Below, piece after piece: positions 56,314 to 64,000 of a stretch of 64,000 nucleotides of DNA (the first letter of the stretch is position 1; every line of letters starts with the position of its first letter). The notes under the pieces are model-generated. The model did no database searches. It saw nothing but the letters and a program-made list of their open reading frames with translations, and was not told where the DNA came from. Both the position numbers and the translations under genes were made by a program. The stretch spans positions 1-64,000 of the forward strand of contig NZ_JBBUKT010000003.1 of the NCBI RefSeq assembly GCF_038066715.1. The letters run 5' to 3'. This DNA is from Luteolibacter sp. Y139 (GTDB taxonomy: Bacteria; Verrucomicrobiota; Verrucomicrobiia; Verrucomicrobiales; Akkermansiaceae).

Positions 56314-57624
56314 TCACTTCTTCGGCTTCGCCGGAACCCGCGTCGCCAGCACCTTGTCCACGCGGATGCCGTCCATGTCCATGATCTCGAAGCGCCAGCC
56401 GTGCTCTTCGATCTCGTCGCCCTCGGTCGGCACACGCGAGAGGCGCTGGGAAAACCAGCCCGCCAGCGTCTGATACTCGTCGCCCGCCCCATCCGGTGGA
56501 GCGAAGCCCTTGAGGAAGGCATCCAGCTTCTCGATCTCGAACAGCCCGTCGATCAGCCACGAGCCATCCTTGCGCTGCTTGATCGGCATCGTGAGCCGCT
56601 CTTCCTTCGACGGCACGTCGCCGACAATCGCCTCCATCAAATCGATCAGAGTCACCATCCCGATCACTCCGCCAAATTCGTCCACCACGAACGCCGCATG
56701 ATGCCCCGTGCGGCGGAAGTCTTCTAACAGGAGACTCGCCTTCTGCACCTCCGGCACCAGCAGCGGCGGCTGCATCAGGTTCTGGAACTTCACCTCGATC
56801 CCCGCGGCGAGCTGCGCGTAGCAGTCCTTCACCGAGACCACGCCGACCAGATTGTCGCGCTGCCCCTGATAGACCGGAAACACGCCCTGCGTGCTCTTCA
56901 CGATCCGCGGCCAGACCTGGGCATGGCTTTCCTCGCGATCAATCCACACCATCTTGGGACGCGGGATCATGATGTCGTAGACATCGAGCTTCTCGAACCC
57001 GAGCACGCCTTCCATCATCCGCGACTCATTGCGATCCACCCCGCCGGCCACCATGCCCTCGCGGATCAGCACGTTCATTTCCTCGCGGGAAAGCTTCGAT
57101 TCCTCGCTCTCCTTCACGCCAAACAAGCAAAGCAGCTTGCTCGTGGACCACGAGAGCAGCCTTACGAACGGGGACGAAACCTTCGACAGCCAGGCCATTG
57201 GCAAGGACATGATGCTCGCGATGCTCTCCGCGTATTGCATGGCCAGCCGCTTCGGCACCAACTCGCCCACGACGATCGACACATAGGTCAGCAAGGACAT
57301 CACCACCGCCATCGAAATTTCCTCGGTGAAATTCCCGAAGATACCGAACGGCTTGAGCCACTCCGAAAGGCGGAGACCAAGACTGGCACCACCGAAAGCA
57401 CCGTTGATGAGAGTGACCAGGGTGATGCCGATCTGGACCGTGGACAGGAACTGATTCGGCGACTCCCCGAGCTTCAGCGCCCGTGCGGCACCCTTGCCAC
57501 CGGCATCGGCCCGCGCCTGAAGCACGGCCCGGCGCGACGAGACGATGGCGATTTCGGTCATCGCAAAGACCCCGTTGCAGACCAGCAGCACCAGGATCAG
57601 CGCAATTTCAAAGAGAGCAAACAT
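56314..57624 (-). CDS. CNNM/CBS/CorC-type membrane transporter (HlyC/CorC family)
   Basis: A 436-residue protein with a CNNM/DUF21 membrane domain (about 1-200), two CBS domains (about 215-335), and a CorC/HlyC C-terminal domain (about 345-430). The four or so membrane segments and the DUF21 start 'MTEIAIVSSRRAVLQARAD' support this. The family mediates Mg2+/Co2+ efflux or related transport. It precedes TerC in a head-to-tail arrangement (57688), with 63 bp between. Confidence 0.9.
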   Translation of the reverse strand: MFALFEIALILVLLVCNGVFAMTEIAIVSSRRAVLQARADAGGKGAARALKLGESPNQFLSTVQIGITLVTLINGAFGGASLGLRLSEWLKPFGIFGNFTEEISMAVVMSLLTYVSIVVGELVPKRLAMQYAESIASIMSLPMAWLSKVSSPFVRLLSWSTSKLLCLFGVKESEESKLSREEMNVLIREGMVAGGVDRNESRMMEGVLGFEKLDVYDIMIPRPKMVWIDREESHAQVWPRIVKSTQGVFPVYQGQRDNLVGVVSVKDCYAQLAAGIEVKFQNLMQPPLLVPEVQKASLLLEDFRRTGHHAAFVVDEFGGVIGMVTLIDLMEAIVGDVPSKEERLTMPIKQRKDGSWLIDGLFEIEKLDAFLKGFAPPDGAGDEYQTLAGWFSQRLSRVPTEGDEIEEHGWRFEIMDMDGIRVDKVLATRVPAKPKK

Positions 57625-57687
57625 TTTCGAGTGGTTACCTGAAGGAGGCAGGGAAGCATTTCATCCCTGCTTTCCTGCAAGCAAGCA

Positions 57688-58674
57688 TCATTCCTTTTCC
57701 TTCTCCGCAATCTCAGCTTCCACCGCCTCCTCAGGCGTTTCGGCCGGCGGCAAGGGATGGCGTTTCCGGTGGATGATCGAGGCGATGACCGAAATCACCA
57801 GCACGCCGACGATCACCCCCAGCGAGACGTGCATGTCGATCTTCCATGGGGTATGGGCCAGCGACATTTTCACACCCACGAAGATCAGGATCACTCCCAG
57901 CCCGTGCTTCAGATAATGGAAGTACGGCAGAATGCCCGCGATCGCGAAATACAACGCCCGCAGTCCGAGGATCGCGAAGACGTTCGAGGTATAGACGATG
58001 AACGTGTCCGTCGTGATCGCGAAGATCGCTGGAATCGAATCGACCGCGAAAATCACGTCCGTCACTTCCACGCAAAGGAGCACCGCGAGCAAAGGTGTCG
58101 CGAACCACTTGCCGTCCTGCTTCACGAGAAACTTCGAGCCGACGTAGCTCTGGGTCATCGGCATCATGCGTTTCAGCAATCGCACCGCGATGCTCTTCCC
58201 CGGGTCCACGGAATCGTCATCGTGGGAGAACATCTTGATCCCGGTATAGACCAGCCAGGCGGCGAAGAAATAGATGATCCAAGCCGCACTCGTGATCAGC
58301 GCCGCTCCGCCCGCGATCATGATCGCGCGCAAGGCCAACGCTCCGAAGATGCCCCAGAACAACACCTTGTGCTGGTACTCACGCGGCACCTTGAAGAAGG
58401 AGAAGATCACCGCGAAGACGAAGACATTGTCCACCGACAGCGACTTTTCCAACAGGTAGCCCGCGAAGAACTCCTCACCCGCCTTCGCTCCCAGCTTCCA
58501 CCACACCCAGCCGTTGAAGATCATCGCGAAGACGATCCACACCGCGGTCCAGCCAAGCGCCTCCTTCACCTTCACCACATGCGCCTTCCGATTGAAGACG
58601 CCGAGGTCGAGCGCCAGCATGAAAATCACGAACGCATTGAAGGCTATCCACCAGCTGACAGGTATCTCAGGCAT
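57688..58674 (-). CDS. TerC-family integral membrane protein
   Basis: A 328-residue protein of the TerC/Alx family with about nine membrane segments. Hallmarks: 'LDLGVFNRKAHVVKVKEAL' near residue 25, 'LEKSLSVDNVFVFAVIFSFF' near 75, and 'CVEVTDVIFAVDSIPAI' near 200 (partly quoted). Family members handle Mn2+ or tellurite stress. I see no yybP-ykoY-like element upstream. Encoded on the same strand as the CNNM protein; both are ion-related. Confidence 0.92.
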   Translation of the reverse strand: MPEIPVSWWIAFNAFVIFMLALDLGVFNRKAHVVKVKEALGWTAVWIVFAMIFNGWVWWKLGAKAGEEFFAGYLLEKSLSVDNVFVFAVIFSFFKVPREYQHKVLFWGIFGALALRAIMIAGGAALITSAAWIIYFFAAWLVYTGIKMFSHDDDSVDPGKSIAVRLLKRMMPMTQSYVGSKFLVKQDGKWFATPLLAVLLCVEVTDVIFAVDSIPAIFAITTDTFIVYTSNVFAILGLRALYFAIAGILPYFHYLKHGLGVILIFVGVKMSLAHTPWKIDMHVSLGVIVGVLVISVIASIIHRKRHPLPPAETPEEAVEAEIAEKEKE

Positions 58675-58789
58675 GAACCATCAATCCAACGGTGACCCAC
58701 GCATTGGAGCAATTGGAAAGCCGGATGCGATTTTCCAAGTCACCCGCTGAACCCTCGCCAGAAGTCGCAGGATCTGGCAGCTTCCCCCC

Positions 58790-59674
58790 GTGGAGGCAGA
58801 GGCTGAAGGATTCATCCTGTATCTGGCGACCGAGCGCGGGCTCTCGTCCGCCTATCAGCTCTCCGTGCAACAGACGCTCGATGCGCTCGCGGCCCATCTC
58901 CGCAAGCGCAGCCTGCCACTCGCCGACGTGGGCACCGACGAACTCGCCGCCTTCCTCGCCGAGAGGAAGGCCGCCGGCCTTGCCGCCTCGTCGCTGAGAA
59001 TCGCCACTGTGCATCTCAAGGTCTTCTTCCGCTGGCTCGTCAGTCGCGGCAAGCTGCCCATGGATCCCGCCGAGCCCCTGCTCTCCCCGCGGCCGGAAAA
59101 ATCACTCCCGGAAACGCTCCACTCCGCGGACATCCGCAAGCTCCTCGAATCCATCGACCCCACGCAGACCCTCGGCCGCCGCGATCTCGCGATCCTCGAG
59201 CTCTTCTACTCCTCCGGCCTGCGGCTGTCGGAAATCTGCTCCGCCCGTCTCGAGTTCCTCGATTCGGTAGAGCACTTCATCCGCGTCACCGGCAAGGGCT
59301 CGAAAACCCGCCTCGTCCCCGTCGGCCAGCGCGCGGAAGAAGCCCTCGAAGATTACCTCCGCAACGAGCGCCCCACCCTCGTGAAAAAACGCACCGGCTC
59401 GGAAATCTTCCTCAGCGTCCGCGGCTCCAGGCTTTCCCCGGACCGCGTGAGGCAGGTCGTGAAGGAGCGCGCCGCCATGGCCGGCATCGATCAAAACGTC
59501 TACCCCCACCTGCTGCGCCACTCCTTCGCCACCCACCTCTTGGAAGGCGGAGCCGACCTCCGGGTGATCCAGGAACTGCTCGGCCACGCCGACATCGCCA
59601 CCACCCAGATCTACACCCACGTAGACGGCACGCGGTTGAAAGCCGTGCACAAGAAGTTCCACCCTCGCGGCTAA
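58790..59674 (+). CDS. tyrosine recombinase XerC/XerD
   Basis: A 294-residue tyrosine recombinase starting at GTG 58790. SAM-like N-terminal domain about 1-85, catalytic domain about 105-285 with the full set Arg145, Lys169 or Lys172, His240, Arg243, His266 and nucleophile Tyr275 ('TQIYTHVD'). Length and the 'HLLRHSFATHLLEGGADLR' block (partly quoted) match chromosomal Xer recombinases acting on dif to resolve dimers, rather than phage integrases. It overlaps the convergent photolyase-like stop by 4 bp. Not part of the element at 1-12 kb. Confidence 0.9.
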   Translation: MEAEAEGFILYLATERGLSSAYQLSVQQTLDALAAHLRKRSLPLADVGTDELAAFLAERKAAGLAASSLRIATVHLKVFFRWLVSRGKLPMDPAEPLLSPRPEKSLPETLHSADIRKLLESIDPTQTLGRRDLAILELFYSSGLRLSEICSARLEFLDSVEHFIRVTGKGSKTRLVPVGQRAEEALEDYLRNERPTLVKKRTGSEIFLSVRGSRLSPDRVRQVVKERAAMAGIDQNVYPHLLRHSFATHLLEGGADLRVIQELLGHADIATTQIYTHVDGTRLKAVHKKFHPRG

Positions 59675-61155
59675 GCGAGCCCTTCCAAGAAGGCCGTGGC
59701 CCGGGAGTGATGCGCTTCTTTCTTCGCCGCCGGGAGCTTCTCCCACGTCCGCGCCATCATCGACAGCCGCGGGTTCGAGTCGAAGAACTTCAGGTGATCG
59801 CCGATGAAGCACCAGAACAGGGCGTCCCATGTGTCGCACCATTCCCCCTTGGGATAGAACGACATCTTCCGGATGTAGTTCGAGCCGCTCAAGTAGGGCT
59901 TGGTGGTAAAGGTCCCGCCGTCCGCGAATTGCGACATGCCATAGACATTCGGCACCATCACCCAGTCGTAGGCATCCACGAATAGCTCCATGAACCACCG
60001 GTAGACATCGTCTGGCCGGATACGGCAGAGGAGCATGAAGTTCCCCATGACCATCAGCCGCTCGATGTGATGGCACCATCCGTGGTCGAGCACCCGGCGG
60101 ATCGTGTCGTCCACCGGCGGGATGCCGGTCTTGCCCTCATAGAAGGCGCGCGGCATCGGCCGGTCGTGTTTCCAGAAGTTGCCGTTCCGGATCTCCACCC
60201 CTCGGTAACGGTAGATGCCGGCCATGAATTCACGCCAGCCGATGATCTGGCGAATGAAACCCTCCAGTGAGTTCATCGGCACCTGATGTCGCGTGGCGTA
60301 TTCCAAGACTCGTTCCACAATTTCCCTGGGATCGAGCAGGCCGATATTCAGCGCTGGCGTCAGCACCGAGTGAAAAAGCACGCGATGATTCCGCGACAAG
60401 GCATCTTCATAGGCTCCGAAGTCCTCAAAACGCTCGGCAAGGAAACGATCCAGCCACGCCAAGGCATCGCGACGGGTCACCGGATAGCCGAACGAATCGG
60501 AGCGTCCGGGATTGTCCGGAAAACGGCCCTCCACCCACTCGATCGCCGCCTTCACATGCTCGTTCTGCCTCGTCTTCGGCTCAATCGGGGCGAGATGGTC
60601 TTCAGGAAATCGCTGCCGGTTCTCCACATCGAAAGACCAGTGACCACCAACGGGCGAGCCCTCGGCTTCGACGAGAATGCCCATGCGTTGGCGCTGCTCT
60701 TGGTAGAAGCTCGCCATGAAAGGCTTCTTCCGGCCACCCCCCGTGTGCTTCTCGAGAAAATCCGGCGGCGTCACCAAGTTCGGCGTGGGATGCACCACCA
60801 ATTCGATCCTGCGGCTCGCGGCGAAGCGACGGATCCGCCGTAGCAACACATCATCCATCGGATCGACGACTTCCAAGCACTCCACATTCTTCGGCACCGC
60901 CTTTTCCAATACCCCCGTCGAATCAAGGTCTGCTCCGGACGGAACTTCGACGTAGCGAACGTCCTTCTTCCCCGTCGCCCAGGCCTTCATCGACGCACGG
61001 TGCAGCACCAGCCGCTGCTTGTGGACCCCGAGCGGCCAGTGCGGGTCGTTTCCAAAGAACAGCGGATCCTCGATCAGCAACGTCAGTTGCCCCTCACGCC
61101 AAGCCGGATGGCGTCCAAAGAGTTGGTTGGGATAGACAAGGCCGACCGTGATCAT
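59671..61155 (-). CDS. cryptochrome/photolyase-related protein (PF04244-type)
   Basis: A 494-residue protein of the PhrB/CryPro (deoxyribodipyrimidine photolyase-related) family. An N-terminal alpha/beta domain (about 1-130) precedes the all-helical FAD-binding domain, with 'IIGWREFMAGIYRYRG' near residue 305, 'HHIERLMVMGNFMLLCR' near 362, and 'NVYGMSQFADGG' near 403. Family members with a [4Fe-4S] cluster have four Cys ligands. Here Cys361 and Cys440 are at two likely positions, but the CxxC pair is missing and the loop is short ('SFYPKGEWCDTWDALFW'), so this copy probably lacks the cluster. It may repair (6-4) photoproducts or sense light. Confidence 0.85.
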   Translation of the reverse strand: MITVGLVYPNQLFGRHPAWREGQLTLLIEDPLFFGNDPHWPLGVHKQRLVLHRASMKAWATGKKDVRYVEVPSGADLDSTGVLEKAVPKNVECLEVVDPMDDVLLRRIRRFAASRRIELVVHPTPNLVTPPDFLEKHTGGGRKKPFMASFYQEQRQRMGILVEAEGSPVGGHWSFDVENRQRFPEDHLAPIEPKTRQNEHVKAAIEWVEGRFPDNPGRSDSFGYPVTRRDALAWLDRFLAERFEDFGAYEDALSRNHRVLFHSVLTPALNIGLLDPREIVERVLEYATRHQVPMNSLEGFIRQIIGWREFMAGIYRYRGVEIRNGNFWKHDRPMPRAFYEGKTGIPPVDDTIRRVLDHGWCHHIERLMVMGNFMLLCRIRPDDVYRWFMELFVDAYDWVMVPNVYGMSQFADGGTFTTKPYLSGSNYIRKMSFYPKGEWCDTWDALFWCFIGDHLKFFDSNPRLSMMARTWEKLPAAKKEAHHSRATAFLEGLA

Positions 61156-61201
61156 GGCGAACCATGGAAAGGTGCCCTCACCTGTCGAGCGACGCGGGCA
61201 C

Positions 61202-61227
61202 AAAAAAGCCGCCGGAAATCCGGCGGC
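61202..61227 (-). terminator. terminator of CxxC repeat gene
   Basis: A perfect 8-bp stem GCCGCCGG/CCGGCGGC with AAAT loop (61208-61227). On the minus strand it is followed by T6 (complement of 61202-61207). It lies 28 bp past the stop of the repeat protein gene. Confidence 0.9.
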
Positions 61228-61255
61228 TCGGGAAATTCGATTCTGAAGCGGACGA

Positions 61256-61678
61256 TCAGGCGAGGGTGCCCTCTTCCTTCTCCTTGTCCTTGCACTTCTC
61301 GCAGTCGCCGGCGATGGCAGGATCTTCCTTCTTGTCCTTGTCCTTGCACTTCTCGCAATCGGCGAGGGTGCCTTCTTCCTTTTCCTTGTCCTTGCACTTC
61401 TCGCAGTCACCGGCGATGGCAGGATCTTCCTTCTTGTCCTTATCCTTGCACTTCTCGCAATCGGCGAGGGTGCCTTCTTCCTTTTCCTTGTCCTTGCACT
61501 TCTCGCAGTCACCAGCGATGGCAGGGTCTTCTTCCTTGTCCTTACCCTTGCACTTCTCGCAGTCGGCGAGGGTGGTCTCTTCCTTCTTGTCCTTGTCCTT
61601 GCACTTTTCGCAGTCACCGGCGAAGGCAAGCGGGGCGCAACAGAAGAGCGCGACAAACGAGCTGAGTAGCAGTTTCAT
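61256..61678 (-). CDS. secreted seven-CxxC repeat protein
   Basis: A 140-residue protein: signal peptide (about 1-20, cleavage after AFA) and then only repeats. Seven 'DCEKCK' CxxC units alternate between a 16- and an 18-residue spacing and are separated by Lys/Asp/Glu-rich linkers such as KDKEKEEG and KDKDKKED. There is no other domain. Fourteen Cys residues in a secreted, highly charged chain suggest metal binding (Zn2+/Cu+) or redox buffering. The gene has its own terminator and no clear operon partner. I know of no named family. Confidence 0.8.
   Translation of the reverse strand: MKLLLSSFVALFCCAPLAFAGDCEKCKDKDKKEETTLADCEKCKGKDKEEDPAIAGDCEKCKDKEKEEGTLADCEKCKDKDKKEDPAIAGDCEKCKDKEKEEGTLADCEKCKDKDKKEDPAIAGDCEKCKDKEKEEGTLA
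61260..61640 (-). repeat. 102-bp tandem repeat encoding CxxC pairs
   Basis: Exact 102-bp periodicity: copies start at 61260, 61362 and 61464, with a partial fourth from 61566. Copies are nearly identical, which suggests recent expansion. Each unit encodes two CxxC motifs (34 residues). Confidence 0.9.
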
Positions 61679-61799
61679 GGATGCTGTGGTGGGTTGATGT
61701 GGAATCGGTGGCCGTTCGGCCTTGTTTGAGAACCCGACAAGGCCGGTTTTGTTCCCGGGAAATTGTCGTTTTGCTGGAAATCTTTCAAAATCCCCGGAA

Positions 61800-62036
61800 T
61801 CAGCTCAAATCCCCGGCCGTCACCGAGGTTTGTTCGCGCGAGCCGAGGGCCAGGGCCTGCCGCCGGACGCTCTCCGGCGTGGCATCAAACCGGTAGCTGT
61901 GGCAGTTCGGGCAGAGGACGACGCCGCTGCCGACGATCGAGTCGCATCCCTCGCAAACCTTGTAGGCAGCGGGGTTGGCGGCAATCCGGGCGGCTTTCGC
62001 CTCGCGGGAATCGGGATCCGGGGTTGGGGTGGACAT
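61800..62036 (-). CDS. small zinc-ribbon protein
   Basis: A 78-residue protein with CEGC and CPNC motifs (about residues 28-31 and 42-45), a classic two-CxxC zinc ribbon, in a basic Ala/Arg-rich context. It is encoded just downstream of rpsT on the same strand, beyond a terminator, as I recall from related genomes. A translation-associated or regulatory role is possible but not shown. Confidence 0.7.
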   Translation of the reverse strand: MSTPTPDPDSREAKAARIAANPAAYKVCEGCDSIVGSGVVLCPNCHSYRFDATPESVRRQALALGSREQTSVTAGDLS

Positions 62037-62044
62037 GGGGTTAC

Positions 62045-62081
62045 AAAAAACAGAAGCGGCACCGGTGCCCGGAGCCGCTTC
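62045..62081 (-). terminator. terminator after rpsT
   Basis: Stem GAAGCGGC/GCCGCTTC (62053-62060 with 62074-62081). On the minus strand it is followed by T6 near 62045-62050. It separates rpsT from the zinc-ribbon gene. Confidence 0.75.
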
Positions 62082-62111
62082 AGGATTTCAAAACCGTCCG
62101 GTAGCGGAAGT

Positions 62112-62375
62112 TCAGGCGATGGTGGCAAGGGCCTTGGCGGCCTTGCTCTTCAGGTTGGCCGCCTTGTTCTTGTGAATGAGGCCCTTCTTGGCGGCCTTGT
62201 CCACAGCGGAGGAGAACTCGGCAAGCGATTGACCGGCGGCCGGCTTGTCAGCAGCGGCAACGGCGGCGAGGGTCTTCTTGCGGAGCGTCTTGATGGTCAG
62301 CTTGCGGGCGCGATTGCGCTCGGTGCGGACCTTGGTCTGGCGGACGCGCTTGAGGGCGGACTTGTGATTGGCCAT
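62112..62375 (-). CDS. rpsT: 30S ribosomal protein S20
   Basis: An 87-residue basic protein matching ribosomal protein S20 in length and sequence, starting 'MANHKSALKRVRQTKVRTERN' in part, with the all-helical Lys/Arg/Ala-rich composition. It binds 16S rRNA. A small hairpin GCGCGA/TCGCGC (62407-62424) lies in the leader. Terminated at 62045-62081. Confidence 0.97.
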   Translation of the reverse strand: MANHKSALKRVRQTKVRTERNRARKLTIKTLRKKTLAAVAAADKPAAGQSLAEFSSAVDKAAKKGLIHKNKAANLKSKAAKALATIA

Positions 62376-62481
62376 TTTCGGAAAAAAGTTCAGACGGACG
62401 GTTCAGGCGCGATCCGGGTCGCGCGGGGGCGGCAATGTAGGAATCAAAGCGCCCCCGTCAAGCTTGTATCTCGGGTGGGAC

Positions 62482-63111
62482 TCACCTTTGTGCCACACCG
62501 AGCGATTGCTCGCTCGAGTGCTTGCTCACGTATTCTTGGCCAGCCGAGGTATCGACCAGCGGTCCGCGCATCACGCGAACCTCCGCTCCCTCGCCTACCC
62601 GTTCGTAAAGATCCACCACATCCTTCATTCCCATCCGGATGCAGCCGTAGGACGCCGGGGTGCCCAGCCGCCATTCTTCAGGGGTGCCGTGGATGTAGAC
62701 GCAACGCCCGTAAGTGTTGCGATTGTAATCCTCGGTCCCGTTCAGCCACATGATGCGGCTGACGATCGCGTCGCGACCGGGGGCATTCGGCTTCACGATC
62801 TCACCGGTCGCCCGGCGGCTCTTGAAAACCATGCCCGTCGGGGCGCCCTCGCCGATCTTGCGGGCGATTTCCATCCTCCCGAGCGGCGTGCGGTTGCTGT
62901 TACGTTCCGAGCCGATGCCGAACTTGGACGTGGAGACCTTGTAGGATTTAACCGGTTTGCCGTCGTGGACGAGCAGCAATCGCTGATCCGTCACACTGAC
63001 GATCATTTGGTTACGACTGTCCTTATTGGCACTCCCGCAGCTATTCAGCAGCAGAGCAGCGGGAAGGGACAATACAAGAGGTAGGGCGGAACGGAGATTT
63101 CGCCAGATCAT
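62482..63111 (-). CDS. L,D-transpeptidase lipoprotein
   Basis: A 209-residue lipoprotein with lipobox 'LLNSC' (Cys 25) and a YkuD domain (about 35-185). The catalytic motif is His141 in 'IHGTPE' and Cys157 in 'SYGCIRM', with the required spacing. It would make 3-3 cross-links in peptidoglycan or attach proteins to it, at the outer face of the envelope. It starts 8 bp after the glycosyltransferase gene on the same strand, so they are likely co-transcribed. Confidence 0.92.
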   Translation of the reverse strand: MIWRNLRSALPLVLSLPAALLLNSCGSANKDSRNQMIVSVTDQRLLLVHDGKPVKSYKVSTSKFGIGSERNSNRTPLGRMEIARKIGEGAPTGMVFKSRRATGEIVKPNAPGRDAIVSRIMWLNGTEDYNRNTYGRCVYIHGTPEEWRLGTPASYGCIRMGMKDVVDLYERVGEGAEVRVMRGPLVDTSAGQEYVSKHSSEQSLGVAQR

Positions 63112-63119
63112 GGGTGCTT

Positions 63120-64000
63120 CTAGTTTTCCTTGGAGTTATCGGCAGTGGAGTCCAAGGCGACGCGACCGGAGGGCAGCAAGCGTGCCAATGACGATAGCGA
63201 AGTGTAGAAGAAACCGACGGGGAAGGGAAGTAGAAGAATTGCGGATGCCAGGCGGCCCTTCATCGCCGCCTCGACCACCACGAACAGGAAGAAGAAGCCG
63301 AACAGCAGCTCGATCACCGGCGTGAGGGTCTTCATCGCCTTGTAGCTGCTCTTCTTCCAGTCGCTCTTGGCCTTCTGGCCGATGCCGTACTTGGGCGTGC
63401 GGACGAATCCGGTCTGGTGATTGAAAATAGCCTCAAGCACCGCCTTGGCATTGTTGATCGACATCCCGATGCCGAGCGCGAGCAGCAGCGGCAGGTAAGG
63501 CAGCTCCTTCCACCAGGCACCCGGGCGCAGGGCGCGCTGGGCGGTGATGTAGAAGACCACCACCGAGACGGAGGCGAAGAAGAAGATCGGGACATTGACG
63601 ATGTAGGTCGTCCACGCGCCGAAATCCGGAGCCGCCTGCTGATTCGGGTAAATCAGGAAGCACAGGCAGATCAGCATCAGGTAGGCGAAGTTCGAGGTCA
63701 GGTGCGCCGTGGCCTCCATCTTGATGTAGAGCGGAACCTTGGCCTTCCAGATCGCTGGCAGGACCTTCTTGCACACCTGAATCGAGCCCTTGGTCCAGCG
63801 GTGCTGCTGGCTCTTGAAGCCGTCCATGTCCACCGGCAGCTCGGCCGGGGTTTCCACGTCATTGAGGAAAATGAAGCGCCAGCCCTTCAGCTGGGCGCGG
63901 TAGCTGAGGTCCATGTCCTCGGTGAGCGTGTCGTGCTCCCAGCCACCGGCGTCGGCGATGCAGCCCTTCCGCCAGATACCGGCGGTGCCGTTGAAGGTGA
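63120..64000 (-). CDS. family 2 glycosyltransferase, partial (5' end cut)
   Basis: The C-terminal 290 or so residues of a processive GT2 membrane glycosyltransferase; the gene continues past the window. Visible are '[12 protein letters not shown]', '[15 protein letters not shown]' (acceptor/TED motif) and 'QQHRWTKG' (Q..RW), then four membrane segments. This is the cellulose/hyaluronan synthase-like arrangement. The most likely role is synthesis of an extracellular polysaccharide; the substrate is unknown. It precedes an L,D-transpeptidase. Confidence 0.88.
   Translation of the reverse strand, partial: TFNGTAGIWRKGCIADAGGWEHDTLTEDMDLSYRAQLKGWRFIFLNDVETPAELPVDMDGFKSQQHRWTKGSIQVCKKVLPAIWKAKVPLYIKMEATAHLTSNFAYLMLICLCFLIYPNQQAAPDFGAWTTYIVNVPIFFFASVSVVVFYITAQRALRPGAWWKELPYLPLLLALGIGMSINNAKAVLEAIFNHQTGFVRTPKYGIGQKAKSDWKKSSYKAMKTLTPVIELLFGFFFLFVVVEAAMKGRLASAILLLPFPVGFFYTSLSSLARLLPSGRVALDSTADNSKEN

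Noticed and set aside
58675..58789. yybP-ykoY Mn2+ riboswitch upstream of TerC
   Set aside because: I could not find its conserved loop sequences or stems in this 115-bp space.
58790..59674. XerC/D recombinase as the integrase of the phage-like element
   Set aside because: It is 47 kb away, has the length and motifs of chromosomal Xer proteins, and sits among housekeeping genes.
61260..61640. 102-bp repeats as a CRISPR array
   Set aside because: There are no variable spacers; the repeat is continuous, in frame, and codes for a signal-peptide protein.
61155..61656. 167-residue Arg/Ser-rich N-terminal extension of the photolyase-like gene
   Set aside because: It is the off-frame reading of the CxxC repeat gene and runs through that gene's terminator; the family starts at Met 61155.

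Overview
The window is GC-rich chromosomal DNA of a Verrucomicrobiota bacterium, most likely of the Verrucomicrobiae (Luteolibacter/Haloferula-like). The evidence is the gene families: a DUF1549/DUF1553 protein (PSCyt2/PSD1) paired with a DUF1501 protein behind an ECF sigma factor and FecR-like regulator, a DUF7133-type giant secreted protein, LamG/beta-strand-repeat surface proteins with a characteristic C-terminal tail, sulfatase, ThuA, and many lipoproteins. No database search was possible; the lineage is inferred from recognised families.

Layout. (1) About 0.87-11.8 kb is a phage-like accessory element ending against the 3' end of a tRNA-Cys(GCA) gene (11875-11949). It has an XRE repressor, a divergent early operon of five or six small overlapping genes (two HTH/winged-helix proteins and a DnaC/IstB-like ATPase), and a tightly packed late-type operon (coiled-coil protein, tail-hub-like protein, terminase-small-subunit-like protein). 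It also has several small DNA-binding proteins, a strongly folded intergenic element at 2117-2186, and a DUF3800 gene next to the tRNA. No integrase, large terminase, portal or capsid gene is visible, so it is a truncated prophage, a satellite-like island, or it continues beyond the left edge. (2) 12-30 kb carries secreted or envelope functions: a formylglycine sulfatase, a large unknown membrane protein, a 1455-residue SGNH/DUF7133/HEAT/discoidin/cupredoxin protein, a 1371-residue LamG/beta-repeat surface protein, and a DUF58-transglutaminase pair. (3) 30.7-38.4 kb is an L-fucose utilisation locus: FucI, a lipoprotein sugar-binding protein, an unknown secreted protein, RbsA-like ATPase and RbsC-like permease, divergent from an AraC regulator and a FucA-like class II aldolase. 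No fuculokinase is present.

(4) 38.4-46 kb has a tandem pair of STN-like lipoproteins, carB, a ThuA protein and a rhodanese lipoprotein. (5) 46-55 kb has a secreted endonuclease/exonuclease/phosphatase-fold protein with multiple add-on domains, then the sigma factor, FecR, DUF1549/1553, DUF1501 operon. (6) 55-64 kb is mostly housekeeping: TatD-type hydrolase, CNNM/CorC protein, TerC, XerC/D recombinase, a PF04244-type photolyase-like protein, a secreted protein with seven CxxC repeats, a zinc ribbon protein, ribosomal protein S20, an L,D-transpeptidase lipoprotein and a truncated family 2 glycosyltransferase.

The most unusual items are the tRNA-anchored element with its folded 70-nt intergenic sequence and a terminator embedded in a convergent coding region, the heptad CxxC repeat protein, the giant copper-protein fusion, and the shared C-terminal tail on two large secreted proteins.
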